Part shown: piece by piece, positions 1-5,489 of the stretch | How the letters are laid out: each line of letters begins with the position of its first letter | How positions within the stretch are numbered: the first letter of the stretch is position 1 | The notes under the pieces: model-generated | The model's input: only the letters and a program-made list of their open reading frames with translations | Told to the model about the DNA's origin: nothing | Databases searched by the model: none | Source of the DNA: Propionibacteriaceae bacterium | Lineage (GTDB): Bacteria; Actinomycetota; Actinomycetes; Propionibacteriales; Propionibacteriaceae | Length of the DNA stretch: 6,650 bases | Direction: 5' to 3' | Assembly (NCBI GenBank): GCA_030544185.1 | Contig: JAUNRO010000179.1 | Span: 1-6,650, forward strand | Position numbers and translations under genes: made by a program

Positions 1-30
1 GGCGGAGGACGTCGAACCCCCACCTCTGCC

Positions 31-103
31 CGCAATTTCGTGCACCAGACGGGGGCCCATCTGGATAATCCACCTGCACCCCCACCTCATGCACGAAATT
101 GCG
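31..103. repeat. REP-like inverted repeat with 14-bp perfect arms
   Basis: CGCAATTTCGTGCA at 31-44 is matched exactly by its reverse complement TGCACGAAATTGCG at 90-103, with 45 bp between. Each arm is also preceded by the same directly repeated decamer CCCCCACCTC (17-26 and 79-88), so the element mixes direct and inverted symmetry. This looks like a dispersed intergenic palindromic element. Whether it is repeated elsewhere in the genome cannot be seen from this window. Confidence 0.7.
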
Positions 104-143
104 TGAACAGGCGGAGCCGAGAAGACCATGCACATTCCTCGGC

Positions 144-165
144 GGACTTGACCCGGACTTGACCC
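144..165. repeat. 11-bp perfect tandem duplication
   Basis: GGACTTGACCC occurs twice head to tail, at 144-154 and 155-165. Each copy contains a TTGACC that resembles a -35 hexamer, but I find no matching -10 element at normal spacing on the plus strand, so I do not call a promoter. Confidence 0.75.
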
Positions 166-181
166 GCGTGACATCACCCAA

Positions 182-205
182 CCCCGACCCCCGACCCCCG
201 GCCCC
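182..205 (-). other. G-quadruplex motif on the minus strand
   Basis: Cytosine runs of 4, 5, 5 and 4 bases (182-185, 188-192, 195-199, 202-205) are separated by dinucleotides only. The minus strand therefore reads as four guanine runs of at least four with 2-base loops, a textbook intramolecular G-quadruplex pattern. It would be transcribed in the 3' trailer of the GH65 gene if transcription runs that far (about 140 nt past the stop). Confidence 0.65.
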
Positions 206-332
206 GAGGACAACCAGCGCGACAAGCACAAGCGGCCCCGGCCCTCAGGACAAGTAGGCGAGTACGCACACAAGACCCCCCGCCCCCGGACAACCAGCCC
301 GAGAAACACAGAACGCCCAAGCCCCAGGACAA
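201..332. repeat. Degenerate tandem repeat with 40-bp period, about 3.3 units
   Basis: The hexamer GGACAA recurs at 208, 248, 288 and 327, so the spacing is 40, 40 and 39 bp. Units are 201-240, 241-280, 281-320 and a partial one from 321. Units 1 and 3 agree at about 27 of 40 positions and share the 11-base core GGACAACCAGC. Units 1 and 2 agree at about 24 of 40. A 40-bp period is not a multiple of three, so the repeat is not a coding repeat. Confidence 0.65.
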
Positions 333-337
333 GGGGC
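321..337 (-). terminator. Weak candidate terminator after the GH65 gene
   Basis: GCCCC at 321-325 can pair with GGGGC at 333-337 across a 7-base loop, about 8 bases past the stop codon at 345-347. On the transcribed strand it is followed by a moderately U-rich stretch rather than a clean U-run. The stem is short, and it lies inside the last unit of the 40-bp repeat, so the call is tentative. Confidence 0.3.
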
Positions 338-344
338 CCAAAGG

Positions 345-2702
345 TCAGATCGACGGCTGGCGGCCGGGGGGCTGGGTGGGGGGATTGAGGAGTGGCTGTG
401 GCCGATACAGCGGGACTTCAATCCCCTCTCTCGTCACCACGATCTTCTGCCCGTCGACAACGACCTCAACACCCCCAACGCTTTCCCCACCAACGACCCT
501 CAACCGCGTGGCCTCGCGACCGATGTCCACAACCACGAGGCTCCCGCGCCAGCACACGCGGAAGGCCACCCGGCTGAGCCGCTCGGGCAGTCGCGGGGCG
601 AGGGTGAGCACATCGGCTCCCTCGCGCATCCCGCCGAGCCCCGCGACGAGGGCGTGCCAGGCGCCGGCGAGGGAGGCCAGGTGGAGCCCTTCGACGGTGT
701 CGCCCTGGATATCGCGGAGGTCGACGAGGGCGGCGGTGCGCAGATAGGCGTACGCCAGGTCGAGGTGCCCGGTCCGGGCGGCGATGACGCCCTGGACACC
801 GGCGGAGAGGGAGGAGTCGCGCACCGTCCGGCGCTCGTAATATTCGAAGTCCCGCGCCACTTCCTCGTCGGTGAAATAGTCCTCGCACCACCACAGCGCC
901 TGGACGAGGTCGGCTTGCTTGACGACTTGGCGGCGATAGATCTTGGCATAGTGCGCCCGGCTCTGGACGTCGACCTGGGGCCCGTCCTCGAAGTCCCATT
1001 CGCCATAGGTGGTGAAGTTGTCGCAGGCGGGGTGGACCTGCCGGACCTCGTCCCAGGGCACGAACACCGATTCCGCGGCGTGGGCCCACCCCGCGACCTC
1101 GTCCTCGCTCACCCCGAGCCGCTCAGCCAGTCCAGGCGCCCCGCCCGATGCCTCGACGGCCCAGCGCAGATGCAGCGCGGCCATCAAATTCGTGAACGCG
1201 TTGTCGTCCACCACCCCCGTATATTCGTCCGGCCCCGTCATCCCGAACAGGTGCCAGCGGCCTTCGTGGTCATAGTGGCCGATGGTGGCCCACACCCGGG
1301 CGGTCTCGAAGAGCACCTCCAGCCCGGGCCCGCGCAGGTCCCGGCCGGTGATGTGGGCGTGCAGGACGAAGGCGCGGGCGATCGCGGCGTTCAAGTGCTG
1401 GGCGGCGGAGCTCGCGGGCCAATAGCCGGAGGCCTCGTGGCCGTTGATCGTGCGCCAGGCGAAGGCGGCACCGCGCAGCCCGAGGATCTCGGCGCGCTCC
1501 CGGGCCTGCGGCAGCGTGCTCGCCCGCCACCTCAGCAGCCGCTCCGCCGCATCGGGCCGCAGGCAGCTCAACGCCGGCAGCACGAAGCCTTCGATGTCCC
1601 AGAAGGTATGCCCGGAATAACCGGAGCCGGTCAATCCCTTCGCCCCCAGCGGCGCGTCGTCGATGGTCGCCGAGGCCTGCAGGAGCTGGAACAGGTCGAA
1701 ACGCAGTGCCTGTTCGAGCTCGGGGTCGCCCTCGATCTCGACGAGCGCGTGCTCCCAGAACTCATCGAGTGCGGCCCGCTGGTCGGCCACCAACCCGTCC
1801 CAGCCGCGCTCGCGGGCGTCGGCGAGGACGGCGGAGGAGACCGCAGCCATCTGCTCACCGGGCGCGCCGCTCAGCCAGGCGTACGCCAGAAATTTCGTCA
1901 CCTCCACCGACTCGCCGGCCGCCAGGTCGGCGACGATGTCGACGGCCACGAGATCGGCACTGTGCTCGACCGTGCACGCGGCGTTGGCGCTGACCTCGTG
2001 GTGGACGGAGGCGGCGACGGTGAGGCCGGAGTTGTGGGTGCGGTGGACGAGGAGGCCGCCGCACTCGGTGGCGCGGTCGATGTGGGCGGCGAACGGCTTG
2101 CCGAGATAGGCGCTCACGCGCGGGTCGTCGTTGTCGACCTGGGACTCGGTGGCGTTGACGACGAGCTCGGAGCGCACGACGACGCGGGTGGGCTGGTCGA
2201 CCGCCTCCAGGCAATAGCGGATCGCCGCGACTCCCGGCCGGTCGAGTGCGACGAGGCGGGTGCTGTTGAGGCGGACGGTGGCTCCGGATCGGGTACGCCA
2301 GGTGGCCTGCCTGGTCAGGGTCCCGGCGCGGAGGTCGAGTTCGCGCTGCTGGCCGGCGCAGTTGTGGTCGGCGCGCAGTGGGGAACCGTCGACGAGGGCC
2401 CGGATGAGGGTGCCGTCGGCGACGGGGATGATCGCCTGGCCGACCTCGGGGTTGCCATAGCCGTCCTCGGGATAGGACAGCGGGTGTTCCTCGTGGACGC
2501 CGGCAAGGAAGGTGCCGCGCGAATAGCCGGGGCAGCCCTCGTCGAGGGTGCCGCGGATGCCGAGCGAGCCGTTGCCCAGGGCGAGCAGCGACTCGAGAGT
2601 GCCGACCTCCTCTTCGCCGGGCGGACCGGTGTGCCGGAGCACCCAGGGGTCGAGGTCAAACAACCGATCGAGCATGGGTGCCATCTTGTCAGCCGCGCCC
2701 AA
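345..2702 (-). CDS. Glycoside hydrolase family 65 protein (disaccharide phosphorylase or hydrolase, Rv3401-like)
   Basis: This 785-residue protein has the full length and domain order of GH65: an N-terminal beta-sandwich (about 15-270), a linker, an (alpha/alpha)6 catalytic barrel (about 320-690) and a small C-terminal beta domain (to about 765). Family hallmarks are FWDIEGF (367-373), NGHEASGYWP (420-429), TGPDEYTG (489-496, with E493 as the expected general acid), KQAD (595-598) and LHLASLAGAW (673-682). Known members phosphorolyse maltose, trehalose or kojibiose to beta-glucose 1-phosphate; a few hydrolyse them. There is no signal peptide, so it should act in the cytoplasm on an alpha-glucobiose; which one cannot be told. 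The family's usual phosphate-binding motif with His appears here as RTVRDSSLS (625-633), with Arg in place of His. The tail after about 766 is proline-rich. The start is TTG, supported by GAGG seven bases upstream; ATG codons at 2684 and 2675 are alternatives with weaker sites. It is the distal gene of an operon with the GGDEF-EAL gene. Confidence 0.93.
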   Translation of the reverse strand: MGAADKMAPMLDRLFDLDPWVLRHTGPPGEEEVGTLESLLALGNGSLGIRGTLDEGCPGYSRGTFLAGVHEEHPLSYPEDGYGNPEVGQAIIPVADGTLIRALVDGSPLRADHNCAGQQRELDLRAGTLTRQATWRTRSGATVRLNSTRLVALDRPGVAAIRYCLEAVDQPTRVVVRSELVVNATESQVDNDDPRVSAYLGKPFAAHIDRATECGGLLVHRTHNSGLTVAASVHHEVSANAACTVEHSADLVAVDIVADLAAGESVEVTKFLAYAWLSGAPGEQMAAVSSAVLADARERGWDGLVADQRAALDEFWEHALVEIEGDPELEQALRFDLFQLLQASATIDDAPLGAKGLTGSGYSGHTFWDIEGFVLPALSCLRPDAAERLLRWRASTLPQARERAEILGLRGAAFAWRTINGHEASGYWPASSAAQHLNAAIARAFVLHAHITGRDLRGPGLEVLFETARVWATIGHYDHEGRWHLFGMTGPDEYTGVVDDNAFTNLMAALHLRWAVEASGGAPGLAERLGVSEDEVAGWAHAAESVFVPWDEVRQVHPACDNFTTYGEWDFEDGPQVDVQSRAHYAKIYRRQVVKQADLVQALWWCEDYFTDEEVARDFEYYERRTVRDSSLSAGVQGVIAARTGHLDLAYAYLRTAALVDLRDIQGDTVEGLHLASLAGAWHALVAGLGGMREGADVLTLAPRLPERLSRVAFRVCWRGSLVVVDIGREATRLRVVGGESVGGVEVVVDGQKIVVTREGIEVPLYRPQPLLNPPTQPPGRQPSI

Positions 2703-2705
2703 GCG

Positions 2706-2720
2706 CCGGCCTCAGGCCGG
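2706..2720 (-). promoter_or_regulatory. Intercistronic hairpin covering the stop codon and the next ribosome binding site
   Basis: On the minus strand CCGGCC and GGCCGG flank a TGA loop, and that TGA is the stop codon of the GGDEF-EAL gene. The GAGG beginning inside this stop codon is the best Shine-Dalgarno match for the GH65 TTG start, seven bases further on. A ribosome terminating here would melt the hairpin, so translational coupling is a natural reading. Structure and spacing are seen; the coupling is inferred. Confidence 0.5.
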
Positions 2721-4721
2721 TTTGCGCTCCAGAGCGGCCGGCACTCCTCTCCCGGGCGGCAGCAGGACGGTGGACAGGAAGTCGCCGGCGCCCATGGGCT
2801 GGCCGACCCCGAACCCCTGGGCGAAGTCGACGCCGAGGCGGCGGGCCGCGGACAGCGCCCGGTCGTCGCCGACATGGTCGGCGACGGTGCGTTTGCCGAG
2901 GTCGTGGGCGATTCCGACGAGGGAGCGGACGATGCTCTGGTCGGCGTGGGAGTCGTGGAGGTTGGCGACGAAGTGCCCGGCGATCTTGAGGAAGTCGAAG
3001 TCCAGGTGCTTCAGATAATAGGACCCGAACCCTGCGCCGGAGTCGTGCAGCGCGAGGCGAGCATCGTGTTCGGCGAGGCGCTGCCCGAAATTTCGCGCAG
3101 CGCGCAGATCCGCCACCGCAGCCCGCTCCGGCAGCTCGAGGACGAAGGTCCCCGGCATCACGGGACTGGCGTCGAGGGCCGCGACCAGGTCGTCGACATA
3201 GCCGCTGCTGCCCAGATCCGGGCCGACCAGGGCGGCGGTGAGGGTGAAACCAGGATCGATGGCCTGCATTTGACGGAGGAGGCGGACGGCCTCGCGCACG
3301 ACCCACAGGTCGATCCGGCCGAGCAGCCCGGCCTGTTTGGCCTCGGGCAGGAATCGCCCGGGCGTGACGAGCTCGTCGCCGTCACGCAGGCGGAGCACGA
3401 CGTGGGCGCCGACGATGCGGCACGAGCGCAGCTCGCGCACCGGCTCCAGGTGCAGCTCGAATCCCCGATCGCCCAAGGCCTGTTCGATGCGGGCGCGGAT
3501 GGCCTGCCGGGTCCCCATGCGCGGCGGGTCGGCCGGGTCGATCACCACCCGGGCATCACGGCCCCGGTCCTTCGCGTCGCGCATCAGCCGGTCGGCCAGG
3601 ACGAGCGGGTCGCCGGCGGCGGCGCGGGCGTCGGCAAGGGTGAGGACGCCGATGCTGGCGGTCACTCCCGCCTGCACCCCGGGCGCGGGGGTGGGAGCCG
3701 GGAGCGAGCGGACCCGTTCGACCACGAAGTCGGCGATTCGGGTCGCGGAGTCCCGGTCGGTGGCGGGGAGCAGGATCGCGAACTCGTCGCCGCCCAGCCG
3801 GGCGACGATGTCGGTCCGCCGCAGCGCGCGGCGAAGCATCGCCGCGACCGAGCGGAGCAGGTCATCGCCGACGGCGTGCGCGACGCCGTTGACGTGGTGG
3901 AAGCCGTCGAGCCCGACGAGCAGCAGGGCGCTGTCCACGCCGTCGCGGGTGAGGGTGGCCTCGCGGTGCTGGAGCGCGGTCTCGAAGGCGCGCCGATTGG
4001 TCAGGCCGGTGAGCGGGTCGTGGTCCGCGAGATAGGCCAGGCGCTCCACCTGGCCCTGGGGGACGGAGACGTCCTCGGCGTGGACGAGCAGCTCGGGGTC
4101 GCCGTCGTTGGTGCGCACCCGAGTGGCGGTGAGAGCCAGGTCGATGACCTCCCCGGTCGCGGCGGTGACGGTCACATCCGCTGCCGCGTGATCGGTGGCG
4201 ACGACGGCATCGGCCAAGAGGATGCGCAGCGAGCGGCCGCCGTCGACGGCGTACGCCCCCAGATCGTCACCGACCAGCGACGCTCCGGGTTTCAGCAGCC
4301 GGGCCAGGGTCGGGTTGGCTGCGCGGATCTGGCCGGCCGGGTCGATCACGGCGGCACCGTGGGGGGCGCCCTGCAGCAATTGCGTGAGGTCGGCGCGTCG
4401 CCGGCGCCGACGGCTGTTGCGGGTGGCGAACCAGCGCAGTGCCAGCCGCGGGGTGAACGTGATGACCTCGTGGGCGGCGACCAGCGCCAGGGTCGCCGCC
4501 AGGCCGACCCCGTCGAGCAACAAATAGCATCCGATAACTAATGCAACCAGTGCGCCGACGAGCGTGAGTTCCCGCGGATTGCGGGCCGGCAGCGCGCAGG
4601 CGATCCCGATTCCGGTGACGAACCAGAGCAGGGCCGGTCCCGGTCCGGGCGGCACGAGCACTGAAGCACCCACCACGGCCCCGACCAGGGCGACAGCATA
4701 GGCGGCCGTGATGCGCGTCAT
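2712..4721 (-). CDS. Membrane-anchored PAS-GGDEF-EAL protein with degenerate catalytic sites
   Basis: The protein has 669 residues. The first 95 or so form three or four membrane segments (about 4-22, 29-45, 52-70, 74-92), followed by a basic cluster at 104-109. A PAS-like domain spans about 113-218, GGDEF about 228-393 and EAL about 405-655, all on the cytoplasmic side. GGDEF (310-314) is intact and preceded by the RxxD inhibitory site (R301-D304, five residues before it). The first metal aspartate is Gly (G270 in VGLDGF), and the NDxxGH segment has become NGVAH, one residue short. In the EAL domain the signature glutamate is His (HVV, 440-442), the VNLS asparagine is lost, DDFG is HDSG (559-562), KID is KIA (579-581) and AEGVE is ADHVG (614-618). 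I infer a c-di-GMP receptor or signalling scaffold rather than a phosphodiesterase; residual cyclase activity is not excluded. I chose ATG at 4721 over an in-frame start at 4772 because AAGAGG lies seven bases upstream and the membrane helix begins at once. Confidence 0.92.
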   Translation of the reverse strand: MTRITAAYAVALVGAVVGASVLVPPGPGPALLWFVTGIGIACALPARNPRELTLVGALVALVIGCYLLLDGVGLAATLALVAAHEVITFTPRLALRWFATRNSRRRRRRADLTQLLQGAPHGAAVIDPAGQIRAANPTLARLLKPGASLVGDDLGAYAVDGGRSLRILLADAVVATDHAAADVTVTAATGEVIDLALTATRVRTNDGDPELLVHAEDVSVPQGQVERLAYLADHDPLTGLTNRRAFETALQHREATLTRDGVDSALLLVGLDGFHHVNGVAHAVGDDLLRSVAAMLRRALRRTDIVARLGGDEFAILLPATDRDSATRIADFVVERVRSLPAPTPAPGVQAGVTASIGVLTLADARAAAGDPLVLADRLMRDAKDRGRDARVVIDPADPPRMGTRQAIRARIEQALGDRGFELHLEPVRELRSCRIVGAHVVLRLRDGDELVTPGRFLPEAKQAGLLGRIDLWVVREAVRLLRQMQAIDPGFTLTAALVGPDLGSSGYVDDLVAALDASPVMPGTFVLELPERAAVADLRAARNFGQRLAEHDARLALHDSGAGFGSYYLKHLDFDFLKIAGHFVANLHDSHADQSIVRSLVGIAHDLGKRTVADHVGDDRALSAARRLGVDFAQGFGVGQPMGAGDFLSTVLLPPGRGVPAALERKPA

Positions 4722-4728
4722 GCACCAA

Positions 4729-4734
4729 CCTCTT
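4729..4734 (-). promoter_or_regulatory. Ribosome binding site of the GGDEF-EAL gene
   Basis: AAGAGG on the minus strand, seven bases before the ATG at 4721. This site decides the start in favour of 4721 over the longer frame beginning at 4772. Confidence 0.65.
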
Positions 4735-4796
4735 CGAACCAACGACAACACCCCCCGCGACCAGCCTGTCATTGCATTCGCAACTTCTCTTCCCCC

Positions 4797-4821
4797 AAGT
4801 TTTCACGGCATGTGGAAACTT
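4797..4821. promoter_or_regulatory. 25-bp operator-like palindrome in the divergent promoter region
   Basis: The arms AAGTTTTCAC (4797-4806) and GTGGAAACTT (4812-4821) are complementary at 9 of 10 positions around a 5-bp centre. The element sits 76 bp upstream of the GGDEF-EAL start and 81 bp upstream of the YdcF-like start. On the minus strand it overlaps a weak promoter-like pair, TTGCGA and AAAACT, 17 bp apart. No U-run follows, and it lies between divergent starts, so a binding site for a dimeric repressor or activator is more likely than a terminator. The regulator is unknown. Confidence 0.5.
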
Positions 4822-4854
4822 CGCAATGGTCACTGACAAGGGATTATGCCAACC

Positions 4855-4876
4855 GGTGGTCACTTTTCTGGCCACC
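4855..4876. promoter_or_regulatory. 22-bp imperfect palindrome at the -35 position of the YdcF-like gene
   Basis: GGTGGTCA (4855-4862) and TGGCCACC (4869-4876) match at 7 of 8 complementary positions around a 6-bp centre. The element covers the place where a -35 box for the TAGACT -10 element would lie, so a protein bound here could block or help RNA polymerase. Confidence 0.35.
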
Positions 4877-4889
4877 TTATCGGCACACT

Positions 4890-4895
4890 TAGACT
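4890..4895 (+). promoter_or_regulatory. -10 element TAGACT, predicted to give a leaderless transcript
   Basis: TAGACT fits the actinobacterial TAnnnT -10 pattern. Its last base is followed by six bases and then the GTG start at 4902, so transcription would begin at or next to the start codon. The -35 position (around 4866-4872) is weak. No Shine-Dalgarno sequence precedes the GTG, which is consistent with leaderless translation. Confidence 0.5.
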
Positions 4896-4901
4896 CGCTC
4901 C

Positions 4902-5465
4902 GTGTCTGACACGGCGACGACCCGCACGAGATCGCGGGCCCTGAAGACGGCGGCGACCGTGAGCCTCGCAGCGCTGACCGTGTGGGGCGTCGCCGCTGTC
5001 TGGGCGTTCCGCTTCCCGCGGACCGATCCACTCGGGGACACCGACGCCTATTATGTGCTCGCGTCCTCCGGCGGGATCTCCGCGCTGCGCTCGGTCTATC
5101 GCTGGCTGCCGGAGGGCAAGCCGCTGCTGGTCTCGGTCGCGGAGAAGGACAAGGACTTCCCGCTCTATCGCTATGCCTGCGCCGAGCCCGGGCTCGATAT
5201 CACCTGTGTGCATCCCGATCCGGTTTCCACACAAGGGGAAGCGCACAATCTGGCCCGGGTCGCCCGCGAGCGCGGCTGGCGGTCGGTCACCGTGATCTCC
5301 CAGCGCTCGCACATGACTCGCGCCCGGGTGCTGATGAAGCGGTGCTGGGACGGGGAGGTGCGCATGGTGGCGCGCGACGTCCAGGTCGGCCCCCGCGTCT
5401 GGCTCCGCGCGCTGGTCTATGAGTCCGGCGCCATGGTCAAGACGTGGCTGACCCCGGGCTGTTGA
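4902..5465 (+). CDS. Small membrane-anchored YdcF/DUF218-family protein
   Basis: This 187-residue protein has a short basic N-terminus, one hydrophobic segment (about 16-36) without a convincing cleavage site, and a single alpha/beta domain predicted outside the membrane. The order of motifs fits DUF218 (YdcF/SanA/ElyC-like): a first strand DAYYVLASSGG (48-58), the acidic-Asn segment GEAHNLARVARERGW (112-126), and SQRSHMTRARVLMKR (133-147), which matches the family's usual S-x-x-H-M-x-R-A pattern. Family members are linked to envelope and peptidoglycan-precursor processes, but their reaction is mostly undefined, and I do not assign one. At 187 residues it is at the short end of the family. 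The chain ends in Cys187. The start is GTG with no ribosome binding site and a -10 element close upstream. It is divergent from the GGDEF-EAL gene and convergent with the secreted EEP-family gene. Confidence 0.8.
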   Translation: MSDTATTRTRSRALKTAATVSLAALTVWGVAAVWAFRFPRTDPLGDTDAYYVLASSGGISALRSVYRWLPEGKPLLVSVAEKDKDFPLYRYACAEPGLDITCVHPDPVSTQGEAHNLARVARERGWRSVTVISQRSHMTRARVLMKRCWDGEVRMVARDVQVGPRVWLRALVYESGAMVKTWLTPGC

Positions 5466-5477
5466 GGGCCCGGGGTC
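5450..5477. terminator. GC-rich hairpin between convergent genes, probably a bidirectional terminator
   Basis: GACCCCGGGC (5450-5459) pairs perfectly with GCCCGGGGTC (5468-5477) across an 8-base loop. The stop codon of the YdcF-like gene (5463-5465) lies in the loop, and the end of the EEP-family gene (5490) is 12 bases to the right. Neither side has a U-run, a form of terminator common in GC-rich actinobacteria. Confidence 0.7.
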
Positions 5478-5489
5478 GTGTACGCCGGC

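Larger units (their letters stand above)
1..344. other. Gene-free, repeat-rich region downstream of the GH65 gene
   Basis: I see no credible gene here. Short open stretches exist, for example frame 1 up to about position 162, but they lack a recognisable start, a ribosome binding site or a protein-like composition. From left to right the region holds a REP-like inverted repeat (31-103), an 11-bp tandem duplication (144-165), four cytosine runs that form a minus-strand G-quadruplex motif (182-205), and a degenerate 40-bp-period tandem repeat (201-332). It lies immediately after the stop codon of the minus-strand GH65 gene, so part of it is probably the 3' untranslated and termination region of that operon. 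The gene on its left side is outside the window. Confidence 0.7.

Noticed and set aside
1..162. Possible end of a gene entering from the left edge in frame 1
   Set aside because: The translation is arginine- and proline-rich without family character and it crosses the inverted repeat. I cannot support it as coding.
201..332. CRISPR array suggested by regular spacing
   Set aside because: The matching blocks are short and degenerate, and no conserved repeat alternates with unique spacers.
654..4541. A 1295-codon open frame on the plus strand, antisense to both GH65 and the GGDEF-EAL gene
   Set aside because: It runs through two genes with clear family motifs on the other strand. Its translation is Gly/Asp/Val/Gln-rich without domains, which is the usual shadow of GC-rich codon usage.
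4722..4772. A longer start for the GGDEF-EAL protein, adding 17 residues
   Set aside because: The added residues are not needed for the membrane helix, and the internal ATG at 4721 has AAGAGG at ideal spacing.
4797..4821. Reading the palindrome as a transcription terminator
   Set aside because: It lies between two divergent starts, with no gene ending near it and no U-run on either side.
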